Shown one piece after another: positions 44,201 to 54,829 of a stretch of 64,000 nucleotides of DNA. Made by a program: the position numbers and the translations under genes. Every line of letters begins with the position of its first letter. Position 1 is the stretch's first letter. This DNA comes from Hexactinellida sp. DTS-2022 (Eukaryota; Porifera; Hexactinellida), in assembly GCA_028753945.1 (NCBI GenBank), contig JAPNXP010000001.1:4764501-4828500 (forward strand). The letters are read 5' to 3'. Under the pieces are notes generated by a model. That model was not told the origin of the DNA. It made no database searches and saw nothing but the letters and a program-made list of their open reading frames with translations.

Positions 44201-45948
44201 AACAAATAAGTTGCTAATAGAGCAATTCCACTGTATTTCCTATTTGGTTCGAACTATTTCCTATTTGCTTACCTGGTGTCTGCGAACCTTTATGACGTCG
44301 ACAGACAGCTCGTCGGCCGCCTCGTACCCATTGAGTCTCAGCACGGATAGGTGCGGGGGGTGAGCCGGGTGGGAGGGGCTCAGGGGGGCTCCCTCTATCT
44401 GGCTAGCGGCCGAGGTCGTGTATAGCAGCACCACGATCTGGTCAGGCTCCTATAGGGGATACATAGGCAGATTAAACAGACGAATAAGCCTAAATAGTCA
44501 AATAAATAGTCAAATTCAACCTATAAAATAGTCAAAAATGGTGAAATTTAGTGAATACCTGAGGGTAATATTACTGCGTATAATACGTAATACGCTATCC
44601 ACCAGTAACATAGCAAGCGAAGCGCGCTAGTAACGATTAAAACGAAAGTTGTTCAAAGCAAATTCCATGAGCGCGATATTATAAGTATGGTATACGTATA
44701 ATACGTATTATATGTACAGTTGAACCTCGTAATACGAAACAGAAACGGACGGTAAAAATTTGTTCGCTTTATCCGGAGTTCGTATTAACCGGAGTAATTC
44801 CCATTAATGGCCATTGTAGGGACCTGATTGTGTGGAACTGTTTATTCATCTACCCGGAAATCCGTATTAACTGTGTTCGTACTAACGAGGTTCTACTGTA
44901 ATACGTATCTAATAAAAGACGTATTAAACAACTAAGAATTTAACTTTGTGAAATTCTAGTGATGTCCTGTGGGTACGAAAAATGTCAATAAAAATAAAAA
45001 ATGTCAGAAAAAACAAGAAAAAAAAATTCTAAATATTCTACTGATTACCTGTGGATAAGGAGCTAGACCTGCCACTAGATCCTCTAACTCCACAACGCTT
45101 ATTATCTCCACGAACTTATTCGGCATGTCCTTAGCATTAGGCTTATCCCTGACAACGCTTATCTTTACGGAATGTGCCCACCCCACTAAGAACTGCATAG
45201 GGCCCTGCCACACTATCTTACAAGGCGCCAATTGGGGCCTGGGTCCTCTTTTGTCACGAGTAATGCGAGATATTCTCAACTTAGATTGTGAGTCGAACAC
45301 GATAACTGCAGCTTCATTTGCCCAGGATATAAACTGGTTATGCCAACGTATTATGTTAATGGTACCCTCCCCTTCGTGTAACACCTGTATACTCTTTCTT
45401 ACCCAACCCTTTTCAACCATCATTAGCTTCTCATTACCCGTCACGAAGCCCCGATTAGCAGCCTTAGTATAGTCGGGTTTCAGTGCAACAGATTTCACAG
45501 GTCTCTCTATGTCGACCACCTGATTATGTTCGGAGGAATATAACCCGTTTATAACTACCTTTCCGTCATCCGAACAACTAGCTATATACTCCCCAGCTAG
45601 ATCTATGCTAATGTCATTAACGGTACACGAGTGCACTGGGAATTCCTTGCTAACTATGAGGTGCCCCTCGTGATCCGCTATAAGCACCTGACCATCATGA
45701 GTGCCCACTGCTAGGAACTTGGAGTGCACGGCCATACAGCTGACTAGATCATCTCCGATTCGTTCTAGAATGTTCTCTCCTATTCTGTCGTACTTCAGCT
45801 TGGGCTCCTCCTCCTCCTCGCTGTCGCTGTCGGACCCGCTGCTGCCCTCGCTCCCGCTGTCGCGTCGGTACTCCCCTGGGGTCCGGTCCTCGCTTCCGGA
45901 CCCAGAGGAGTACCCGCCCCCCCGCTCCATTAGCTGCTCAGAAGCCAT
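41265..45948 (-). CDS. VPS41: VPS41, HOPS-complex subunit, four exons
   Basis: Vacuolar/lysosomal tethering protein of the HOPS complex, also needed for regulated secretion. Exons (- strand): 45948-45049, 44449-44273, 43987-43784, 42686-41265; 300+59+68+473 codons, close to the roughly 850-residue animal proteins. All introns are phase 0 with GT-AG ends. The N-terminus is a Ser/Glu-rich leader (GSDSDSEEEEEPKLKYDR), followed by the WD40-type region (CMAVHSKFLAVGTHDGQV, ISIDLAGEYIASCSDDGKV). Middle: FYIVCPHDIILGKKRDVDDH and WLLERKEYRRALE. The clathrin heavy-chain-like repeat follows (LWEEQVYHFIEIGQL, HEKQVYLYAEFDRSKLLNFL, DLWEDLIEYSM, LRDALVKILQDFQLQIAL). The C-terminal RING-H2 has CALC, CSHVFHETC and CSFC. 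No break in any exon. The start is the first Met; a CT-rich segment lies upstream. Expected to be a housekeeping gene. Confidence 0.93.
42794..43434. mobile_element. pogo-like MITE in VPS41 intron 3
   Basis: Left end ACACCCTCGCTAGTCCGAAT and right end TTATCGAGGGTGTACTG followed by TA match 29239-29569. It is interrupted by the hAT-type element at 42979-43310. The exact left base is uncertain because two CAG triplets (42788 and 42794) are possible. Confidence 0.7.
42979..43310. mobile_element. hAT-type MITE nested in the intronic pogo-like MITE
   Basis: Starts CAGTAGTTTTCAACTTTTT and ends GGTTGAAAACCACTG, between perfect duplications GGTTAACG (42971-42978, 43311-43318). The subterminal CGGAACCC motif is repeated at both ends. 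The GGTTGAAAACCACTG end is common in animal hAT MITEs. Confidence 0.9.
43608..43763. mobile_element. pogo-like MITE remnant in VPS41 intron 3
   Basis: CAGTCACTCTGCTTAATAG, GGACCAGGTTGCTTTGACCC, then two copies of GACCCGATTAAGCGGAGAAA. Same family as 5331-5515 but rearranged at the right end, which runs up to the direct repeat at 43773. Confidence 0.55.
44003..44190 (-). repeat. VPS41 intron 2: 25-bp tandem repeat and an exon-derived fragment
   Basis: Five units of about 25 bp (AATAGGAAATTGTTCGGAAA or AATAGGAAACTGTTGGAAAA) are followed at 44161-44187 by 27 bases that match VPS41 exon 1 (45462-45488) with one mismatch. The fragment corresponds to the codons for LKPDYTK of the WD40 region. Confidence 0.65.
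44480..44630 (+). mobile_element. Helitron 3' fragment in VPS41 intron 1
   Basis: CAAAAATGGTGAAATTTAGTG and the terminal TAGCAAGCGAAGCGCGCTAG next to T match the 3' part of 36290-36682. The 5' end is missing. Confidence 0.7.
44717..44898. mobile_element. pogo-like MITE in VPS41 intron 1
   Basis: Starts CAGTTGAACCTCGTAATACG and ends ACTAACGAGGTTCTACTG, between TA duplications. Sister of 33946-34135. Confidence 0.85.
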
Positions 45949-46240
45949 TGCGACTGTTCTAGAATATTCTAGAATAGTATAATAGCTACCTACTAAAAAA
46001 AGAAATAGACTCTCTAGCCCTTATACTTTTCTTATTAGAGGACTGTTCGTGAAAGTGGAACTAGAAATATTTGCATTACGATTTATGCAAGTCCGTGAAT
46101 TGCTCAGTCCAATCACTATTTCGCTATGTGACTGATATCAGTTAATTAACTATGTAAATAGTGAAATAGTAGCCAGATAATAGTATAATAATAGCCAGAT
46201 AATAGTATACTAATAGTATAACTACTGTAAACCTCTTCCA
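45949..46240. other. Likely VPS41 5' flank
   Basis: Contains TTCTAGAATATTCTAGAATA directly upstream of the start codon and AGATAATAGTATA repeats (also at 55145-55190). The promoter is presumably here, but no TATA or other element can be singled out. Confidence 0.35.
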
Positions 46241-46389
46241 AACAGGTTAAAGGTACGCATAAGAATTTGGATGGATTAGTTAAATTAGGAATTATGCAAG
46301 AATAAGTAGTCCTAAATATTAAAACTCAAGGATGTTAATGCTACACTGAATGCTGAGTTAAGGGTACGCCGAAAAGGTTAATGGTACGC

Positions 46390-47178
46390 CATGGCCTACT
46401 TAATATACGGCTATATATGTCGCCGAGAAGGCCATAAAACAAAGAGGCCAGTTTCTAATTTTCATTCTAGGATAAACTATGCCTCCTATTGTTATTATTT
46501 GGGTTGTATATGGGGTAATCAACCATTGTGAGTCCATTAGAACCACTTTTGAGAATCTCAAAGTTGTGATTAAGCTATTTAGGCGCCATTTAATGATGAC
46601 GGTGACAATTTTTGGTAAAATGAAATTTTTTTTCCAATATCATAAATTTCAGTTACTTCCTACTTTCTAATAATTTTATAATAGGAAACCTAAACTAGGG
46701 GGATAGTTCATACCCCAAAGGCTACTAAATCACAAAATGGCGACATTCTAAATTTTTTTTAAATTATAAAGCAACCACATGCTAAAATACAAGTATTTAC
46801 CGAATTACAACTTACTATTTTCGTCCATAAAACGTATATAATTGCTGGATTTATATATATTCATTCTCATTATATATTCGGAAAATGTTTTCTAAGTATA
46901 TTAGCAAATTATTTTCATTTTCTTGTAGTTATTTAGACTCGAATTGTATATTTTTGTATATTTGTGGTGTCATCATTAAATGGCGCCTAAATTGCTTAAC
47001 CACAAATCTGAGATTCTCAAAAGTGATTCTAATGGACTCGCAATAGTTGATTACCCCATATACAAACCAAATAACAACAATAGGAGGCATAGTTTAACCT
47101 AGAATGAAATTAGAAACTGGCCTCTTTGTTTTATGGCTTTCTCGGCGACATATATAGCCGTATATTAAGTAGGCCATG
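46390..47178. mobile_element. P-type MITE with about 200-bp inverted ends
   Basis: Starts CATGGCCTACTTAATATACG and ends in its complement, with arms of about 200 bp and GGTACGC on both sides (46383-46389, 47179-47185), a 7-bp duplication. The tips resemble the nested P-like element's CATAGCCTACTCTATATATG, which supports assignment to the P superfamily. No transposase. Confidence 0.75.
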
Positions 47179-47228
47179 GGTACGCCAAATAGGTTAATGG
47201 TACGCCGAAGAGGTTAAAGCCTACCAAA

Positions 47229-47642
47229 GACGATGCAACAAAGTTGCATCGTGTATGTTGAAATGTTGCACCGTGAATGTTGTTTTGCATGCAACATGTT
47301 GAATTTTCGTGTAACTTTGTTGCACGCAAATATGGAAATCGTACATGTTTTTCAGATTATTTTCGTTTGCATTTTTCACCATCTCAAAACAATCGAAGAA
47401 TTCACAAGTTCATGACTTTCTAGTGTACCTATTTAATTTACTGCTCACTTTCTCAGTACCATTAATCAAGCCACCTAGACTGATTTAAAATAATATTTTT
47501 TCCATTTGTATTTGAGTAATTTCCATGCAACATTGTCGCTCTAAAGTAAATGTTGCATGCAACAATGTTGCACGAAATTGTGTTGCATGCACAATGTTGT
47601 ACCGTGATGTTACCTTGTTGCATGCAACAAATTTGCATCGTG
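47229..47642. mobile_element. GTTGCATGCAAC-rich MITE in the minisatellite
   Basis: Opens with ACGATGCAACAAAGTTGCATCG and closes with GTTGCATGCAACAAATTTGCAT-type text. Multiple TGTTGCATGCAACA palindromes occur inside. It splits the 20-bp array. The class is unknown. Confidence 0.5.
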
Positions 47643-47884
47643 TGTGGTGAGATTAATGGTACACCAAACAGATTAATGGTACACCAAACAGGTTAATGGT
47701 ACACCAAAGAGGTTAATGGTACACCGAACAGGTTAATGGTACACCAAAGAGGTTAATGGTACGCCGAACAGGTTAATGGTACACCAAACAGTTTAATGGT
47801 ACACCGAACAGGTCAATGGTACACCAAAGAGGTTAATGGTACACCAAAGAGGTTAATGGTACACCAAACAGGTTAATGGTACAC

Positions 47885-48121
47885 CAGGCCTTCATCTAGC
47901 CCTAAGAGATCCGCGCACCCTAGTTGATGTTGATTTTACAATCGCGCACCCAAATTTACCAAAAACAGTACATTTACGAAAAAATACCAAAATTTAGCAT
48001 TAAAAACACTCTGGGTGCGCTGTGCGCACCCAAATTAATTGCAATTTCACGCACCCCTCCAGCATTTTTCCTTAAAATTACGCACCCCTGGGTGCGCACT
48101 GCGCACCCAGATGAAGGCCTG
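47885..48121. mobile_element. hAT-type MITE in the minisatellite
   Basis: Starts CAGGCCTTCATCTAG and ends CAGATGAAGGCCTG, between TGGTACAC duplications (47877-47884, 48122-48129). The interior repeats CGCACCC / GGGTGCGC. A diverged relative is at 57690-57859. Confidence 0.85.
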
Positions 48122-48235
48122 TGGTACACCAAAGAGGTTAATGGTACGCCGAAAAGGCTAATGGTACACCGAAGAGGTTAATGGTACACCAAAGAGGTTA
48201 ATGGCACACCAAACAATGGTCCAGTAGGTTAATGG

Positions 48236-49007
48236 CAGGCCAAACAGTTCACATTGGACTCAAATTTTTTATTACAACGCCTAATTTTCTTATCTATTCC
48301 TCCTGTCCATTATTCAGGTAAATGCTACACTACATTGTTTAATGATACACTCGTTAATGATTGCATGTTGCCTTCCGACTCTATGTTATCAACTCTATTT
48401 GGATCCTTTCTGTAATTTCCTCCACTTTCCTTTCACTTATTCTTTTCTTCTACAATCATTTTCTCCTTACTCTTCTATTCGTAAATTTCAAATTCCTTAC
48501 AAATATCTTCATCTTCTTCTACATTCTTTATTTGTAATTTTTCAAATTTCTGACAAACTTTCTCTATTCGGATTTGATCTTCGATTTTCCTTTGCCTCTT
48601 TTGAATTTCTTCTTTCCTCATTCTAAATAACAATACTATAACCTTGTTTCCTGAAAGTACGTACAGTATTAAAAATTTTCTCTAACTTGACTATTCTAAT
48701 TTATCGGTTTATTCAGATTATTTGTGTTACCAAATCTTGTATGAAGTTCAAATTCACTAGCCGTTTCAGAATGTATTATAAAACGCATTTTGTATTCAGA
48801 TACCGTCTTATCGAGGTAATTCCGGGTACGACAGTTTCCAATGAACTTATACAAATTATAATTCTGACTAAAATATTTCGCAATTTTACAAATTTATCCC
48901 AAAATTATATTTTTATGTTTGTACCAATTTAGCGTATTAATTAACCGGCAATTCTGCCTTGTGGTGTGAATAATAGCCAATTCTATATTGAATAAGTTAA
49001 TACCAGA
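48236..49007. other. AT-rich stretch next to the Crypton-like element
   Basis: No recognised gene. Pyrimidine-rich 48400-48620. It may include the 3' part of the neighbouring - strand element, since the recombinase frame ends at 49008. Confidence 0.35.
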
Positions 49008-51250
49008 TTAATAATGCTTAAAATAAGCTGCAGAACTTGATTCTAATTCACTCAATTTTCCAATTTCTTCATACGCTTTGATTAAATGATCGCCGCCTCC
49101 TAATTGTCGATAGTATTTCTCCGCGGTTTGGTGTTGATGTTGCATAAAATCTGCCACTATTTGTGTCTTGTTTGGATTTGTAGTCGCAATGAAGGTTGCT
49201 GCCGCCTTTCTCGATCCTGTTGCTGTGATTTTGTCGGGGATTCCGATCAATTTAGCCAATATATTCAAGCTGGACTGTACACCCGCGTGTGTAATTATTT
49301 TCCGTTGTAAGAGAGGAAATAATGGTCTTGAGACTCTTCACAAGATACCTTTGGTAGAATTACTTCCTTGAAATTTAGCATCGCTTGTTTAGCAATGTCC
49401 TTCATGAATAGTACAGCAGGTTTAATCTTCCCCGTTTTATGGTTATGTACAACAATTTTTAAGACATCCTCCAAATTTTGCGAATAAACTTCTGAAGTTC
49501 TCATTCCTATTGCCACTCCTGCTCTTTGCGAGTTTCTCAGAATAACTTCCCCTATTAATGCGGCGCGAAATTGATAATAGTCGTTGCTGCTTAGGAGAGT
49601 AGTTGAGTGACAATTTATGATTCCTTTTAGAAGGTCTGTCCTGACTCCTGATATTGGATGTTAAATATGTCTGTATACAGACCATATTGTTCTTGGTTGC
49701 ATGCTCGATGATGCGTCTCTTTCCCATGCCTTCTCTTAAAGACTTCTTCTTCAAGCTAATATGCCACCTATTATTATTTACATTATATTTATATTTGGGG
49801 ACAAATAACGAGTTAACATTCTGGTATTGTTTTAGTTATATTCATAATTTCAGACTAATATTAATTAAGTTACAAATATTTTTTCGATTTTCAAAAAGAT
49901 TTAGTGATTAATTTGGCCCACGAAAAAATACGCGCCGGGCGCTTATTCGAATAATAGGAAACTAAAAATTCAAATAATTGTATAGTTACCTTGCAATTTT
50001 TTGATCCAGCTCTTTGTATTTTTCATACGGAAAGTAGTTTCTGTTTAGGTCGTGAAAATAAAAGAGGAAGGAAGAGAAGTAACGCAAATAAACGCTCAAA
50101 CTTGCTGCACATACTCCGCTCATAGTTTGATCTTTAGTAAAATAGTCGCACACCATTGTAGAGTCCATTATTTGTAATAGTGACAACTTGTTCAACATAT
50201 TTTTAACAATCAGAGAAGCTTTTTTGGATGTATCTTCATTATAACAGCCTCCATCTATGGTCGTTAGCCATTTATTAAAATCATCTACAAGAACTTCTGT
50301 TTTGGGGATCTCATATTCTGCAGTCCCTTCTTGAGTCTGAGTTGATGAATCTTGCATTAAAATATGTGTAGAATTCGTCTCTGGCGGTGTAAAATACACC
50401 GAAACATTCAGTAATGGCTCTTCCATATCATCGATGTTTTCGGCTTGGTTATTTTCCAATCCACAAGAAATAGTCACATCGTTCTCATCGATGCCTTCGA
50501 TTGGATTTTCGCTCTCGTGTGGCGTATTTTCCTCTGTATCGTAGATTAGATCGCGGGTATCTTTAATTTCTTTCTCCTCCTCGACAGGGTATTCATTCTC
50601 TCTTTCGGGCTCGTCATTTTCAGGGTCTGATCCTCCGATGTTTTCTTCCATGTCTAAGTCATTTCTATAGACTATTGAGTCTTCTTCTTTTCTGCTATTG
50701 TGAGAGTTATCTGAATTGTGTTAAGTTTGGATTTTGCAATAATGCTTTTCCCAACAGGACTTCTTCCCGATATCCCATGTTTCCTGAAAAGATGTTGATG
50801 GAATCTATGAAAAATGTATGTGATTGATCTATTAGCAAGTTACCTTTTTGTCCTAAGTGAATATTTTATGTTAAGTACACGCTAAATCCACTTTTACTTA
50901 GAATTTACTGTATAAGACGTATTCCTAATTTCGCATGAATAGTTTACTTAAACTTGAAATGAAAATTAAATAAATTGTTAATAATTATTGATTTAACTTA
51001 ATCAACTTACCCATTTTTCAACACGAGAATGTTGCATTGCTTCCTCTCATTTGTGTAGGAACATCTGTAATAAGATCTTTGGGGTTTGGAGTCTGAAGCA
51101 GCGCATTTTGTACTTCTCTGAGTTAATTTTGCTCTTTCCTGTTGTTCATATGTCGTAGTTTCTCCGTGTACTGTTTCTAAATGGCGCGATAAACGGCACA
51201 CGGAGATGCCACATATTATACAAATGCTCTTTGGTCGTGATGCCATGTAG
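49008..51250 (-). pseudogene. Crypton-like tyrosine recombinase gene, copy A
   Basis: Three parts on the - strand. 51246-51007: a C2H2-type finger (CIICGISVCRLSRHLETVHG) ending at a donor GTAAGT. 50651-49986: an acidic leader (MEENIGGSDPENDEPERENE) and a helical core-binding segment (FNKWLTTIDGG, CAASLSVYLRYFSSF), donor GTAACT. 49770-49008: the catalytic domain, with LRNSQRAGVAIGM, VVHNHKTGKIKPA, then ITATGSRKAAATF and TAEKYYRQL; these are the R, K/T, x-x-x-R and Y boxes of tyrosine recombinases. The frame shifts once near 49297 (A run) and once near 49650, so this copy looks inactive. Element ends were not found. Confidence 0.7.
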
Positions 51251-51418
51251 GAGTTTTTGAGTGTATTTTAGATGAATTGTGGCAGATTTTCTTACATTTA
51301 TAGTTCAGCATTTGGAACATTAGGTTGTTGTTACCTTCACACCAATGTTTAGCTTTATAGTTACAAATGAATCAGTATTCAAATGACACAGCCTACAGTA
51401 GCAACAGTGTCATTTGAT
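51193..51418. other. Spacer between the two inverted Crypton-like copies
   Basis: 226 bp holding the start of the zinc-finger exon of copy A and a small hairpin (AAATGACAC ... GTGTCATTT, 51377-51413) immediately before the homology of copy B begins. Confidence 0.5.
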
Positions 51419-52812
51419 CGCGCCATTTAGAAACAGTACACGGAGAAACTACGACATATGAACAACAGGAAAGAGCAAAATTAACTCAGAGAAGAACAAA
51501 ATGCGCTGCTTCGGACTCCAAACCCCAAAGATCTTATTACAGATGTTCCTACACAAATGAGGGGAAGGAATGCAACATTCTCGTGTTGAAAAAAGGGTAA
51601 GTTGATTAAGTTAAATCAATAATTATTAACAATTTATTTAATTTTCATTTCAAGTTTTAGTAAACTATTCATGCGAAATTAGGAATACGTCTTATACAGT
51701 AAATTGTAAGTAAAGTGGATTTAGCGTGTACTTAACATAAAATATTCACTTAGGACAAAAAGGTAACTTGCTAATAAATCAATCACATACATTTTTCATA
51801 GATTCCATCAACATCTTCTCAGGAAACATGGGATATCGAGTAGAAGTACTGTTGGGAAAAGCATTATTGCAAAATCCAAACTTAACACAATTGAGATAAT
51901 TCTCACAATAGCAGAAAAAAAGAAGACTCAATAGTCTATAGAAATGACTTAGACATGGAAGAAAACATCGGAGGATCAGACCCTGAAAATGACGAGCCCG
52001 AAAGAGAGAATGAATACCCTGTCGAGGGGGAGAAAGAAATTAAAGATACCCGCGATCTAATCTACGATACAGAGGAAAATACGCCACACGAGAGCGAGAA
52101 GGCCAAGGACGAAATGAGTAATGCAGAGAATGGTGAAGATATCGTAGTATGTGATACAGAAGGGTATATGAGATGGATAAAAAAAGAAATTAAAGTAAAA
52201 GCAACCACGAACAGGCTTTATGCATCAAACCTGGCTACAATGATAAAACAGGGTATGCAGGTACATGATCCAGATGATTATTTGATAGGAAAAGCAAAAA
52301 TGGACAACAAAGAAACATTTAGGAGAAGGTACTGGGCAGGGTTGTTTGATTTAAATCATTGATTTAAATCATGATTTAAATCAAAAATCTGATTTTAATC
52401 AAAGAAGTCTGATTTAAATCAAAAAAGTCGGACTTTTTTTATTTAAATCAGACTTTTTTGATTTAAATAAGATTTTTTATGTCTATTGTTTTTTGCGGGA
52501 AAAAAAAGAAATACATTGATAATGAGTCATTAATAATGTAATTAATCTATTAGCCAAATAATATACGCCAGTGTGATATAGATTGCAAAAAAAAACAATT
52601 AAAATCAAAATTCTGATTTAAATAAAAAAAATCTGATTTAAATCAAAAAAATCGGATTTTTTTGATTTTTTTTTAAAAATCATGATTTTTATCAACCCTG
52701 TCACTACTGGGCGTTGTGGTATTACTACGAATACCAAAAATCAACAACAGGAAAGGAGATACATACACTGAAACAAATAGGAGATTATATAACAGGTAAA
52801 CAAATAGCATAA
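51419..52812 (+). pseudogene. Crypton-like recombinase gene, inverted copy B
   Basis: 51419-52085 is the near-identical reverse of copy A (finger exon from RHLETVHGE onward, donor, intron, acidic leader). From the codons for HESE onward the protein differs: YMRWIKKEIKV, TTNRLYASNLATMI, FRRRYW, another core-binding domain type. It is cut at 52337 by a 367-bp MITE, and the reading frame resumes at 52705 with LWYYYEYQKSTTGKE until a stop near 52810. The first part of the finger and the catalytic domain are absent from this copy. Confidence 0.65.
52338..52704. mobile_element. hAT-type MITE (GGGTTGAT/ GATTTAAATC) in recombinase coding sequence
   Basis: Flanked by perfect TACTGGGC duplications (52330-52337, 52705-52712). 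Begins AGGGTTGTTTGATTTAAATC and ends ATCAACCCTGTCAC. The interior is built of GATTTAAATCA and AAATCAGATTT repeats on both strands. Confidence 0.8.
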
Positions 52813-52934
52813 ACGGGAGCAGAAATTAAAGAAAGGAGAAAAAGAGTAAAGGACAGGAAAAAACAGCACAATTTATATTAATGAATTTGGAATAAATTGA
52901 AAACAAATAAAATGAGAACAAAGTAAATTTGATA

Positions 52935-53290
52935 AAACAAAATGTTAATGGTACGACAAACAGGTTCATAGTACGCCAAACAAATTAATGGTAAGCCTAA
53001 AAGGGTAAAGGCACGTAAACTAGTTGAAAATATACTGAACAAGTTAATGGCAAATTGTACAGGTTAATTTTTCACCAAACAGGTTAGTGGTACATCAAAG
53101 AGGTTAATGGTACGCCAAACAGGTTAATGGTACACCTAACAGGTTAATGGTACATCAAACAGTTAATGGTACGCAGAATATTTGAATCGATTTTTAATTT
53201 GATTTTAATTGCTTTGATTTTTTGCTAATTGATTTTGTCCTTTGATTTAATTCATTTTACCCTGCGTCCTTTAACCTGTTTGGAAGAGGT
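52935..53290. repeat. 20-bp minisatellite, part 2
   Basis: More degenerate units of GGTTAATGGTACGCCAAACA, interleaved with TTGATTTTAATTG-type text at the end. Probably the far side of the array at 46240-48235, split by the Crypton pair. Confidence 0.7.
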
Positions 53291-53302
53291 TCCAGTGTCA
53301 AC

Positions 53303-54685
53303 CAGTGGCGTAGCCATTGGGGGGGGGGGTGGCAAGGGGGCCATGCCCCCCCCCCCCGAAATATTTGCTCATTAGTTACAATTATATATATACGAGCCCT
53401 TCGGTCTCGGTCGCTTTGCGACAGATCGGTGCTATGCACCTCAAGTTAACGGCCGCTGTGCGGCCTTACTCCTCACATTTTCTACCATGAAAATGGTAGA
53501 AAGGGACGTTATAATTTTGAATTTTTCATTAATTTGTGTAAACAACAACAACAACAAATATTCATATTATAAATTTGTAAATGCGAAATTCGTGTTCAGC
53601 ATACTTGTTAACCTATAATCCCCGTTGGAAGCAAACTTCTAGGTTGATTTTGAATTTCATTAATTTGTTTACCTATTTTGTGTAAACAACAACAACAAAT
53701 ATTCATATTATAAATTTGTAAATGCGAAATTCGTGTTAAGCATACTTGTTAACCTATAATCCCCGTTGGAAGCAAACTTCTAGGTTGATTTTGAATTTCA
53801 TTAATTTGTTTACCTATTTTGTGTAAACAACAACAACAAATATTCATATTATAAATTTGTAAATGCGAAATTCGTGTTCAGCATACTTGTTAACCTATAA
53901 TACCCGTTGGAAGCAAACTTCTAGGTTGATTTTGAATTTCATTAATTTGTTTACCTATTTTGTGTAAACAACAACAACAAATATTCATATTATAAATTTG
54001 TAAATGCGAAATTCGTGTTCAGCATACTTGTTTACCTATAATACCATTGAAAGCTAACTTCTAGGTTGATTTTGAATTTCATTAATTTGTTTACTTATTT
54101 TGTGTAAACAACAACAACAAATATTCATATTATAAATTTGTAAATGCGAAATTCGTGTTCAGCATACTTGTTAACCTATAATACCCGTTGGAAACAAACT
54201 TCTAGGTTGATTTTGAATTTCATTAATTTGTTTACCTATTTTGTGTAAACAACAACAACAAATATTAATATTATAAATTTGTAAATGCGAAATTCGTGTT
54301 CAGCATACTTGTTAACCTATAATACCCGTTGGAAGCAAACTTCTAGGTTGATTTTGAATTTCATTATTTTGTTTACCTATTTTGTGTAAACAACAACAAC
54401 AAATATTCATATTATAAATTTGTAAATGCGAAATTCGTGTTCAGCATACTTGTTAACCTATAATCCCCGTTGGAAGCAAACTTCTAGGTTGATTTTGAAT
54501 TTCATTAATTTGTTTACCTATTTTGTGTAAACAACAACAACAAATATTCATGTTATAAATTAATAAATGGGAAATTCGTGTTCAGCATACTTGTTTACAT
54601 ATTATAACAGTTGAAAGTTAGTGAATATCTCATATATTAATGCGGTTTCTATCCCCCCGCACTTTAATACAATCCGGACAAACAA

Positions 54686-54717
<32 letters not shown>

Positions 54718-54829
54718 AACAATCGAGATTTAATAATATAGATATATCCAAATCAGTGGAAACCCCAAGGGACTATGGGTTTGGAACTACCTTGGGCCTC
54801 CCGAATAAAAAAAGATGGCTACGCTACTA
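53303..54829. mobile_element. hAT-type element enclosing a Helitron
   Basis: Starts CAGTGGCGTAGCCATTGGGG and ends GATGGCTACGCTACTA, between perfect GTGTCAAC duplications (53295-53302, 54830-54837). Excluding the nested Helitron it is only about 180 bp long. Confidence 0.85.
53393..54742 (-). mobile_element. Helitron-like element with 141-bp satellite array, second copy
   Basis: On the - strand it starts TCTATATTATTAAATCTCG (54742), passes a CA microsatellite, then about seven units of 140-141 bp (TAGGTTGATTTTGAATTTC at 53640, 53781, 53922, 54062, 54203, 54344, 54485), and ends GACCGAAGGGCTCG (53393). Flanks are A and T. Units here are more homogeneous than in the 15888-17413 copy. Confidence 0.8.

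Larger units (their letters stand above)
46240..48235. repeat. 20-bp minisatellite (AGGTTAATGGTACACCAAAG), part 1
   Basis: Units of 20 bp, with variants TACACC/TACGCC and AAAGAGG/AACAGG, are seen at 46244-46390, 47179-47225, 47647-47884 and 48122-48235. The gaps are transposon insertions: a P-type MITE, a GCATGCAACA element and a hAT MITE. The array continues at 52935-53290. Confidence 0.85.

Noticed and set aside
45125-45472. 115-codon + strand frame opposite VPS41 exon 1
   Set aside because: Antisense shadow of well-conserved WD40 coding sequence.
46240-48235. CRISPR-like array, because of regular 20-bp repeats
   Set aside because: Units are contiguous without unique spacers, in a eukaryotic context; it is a minisatellite.
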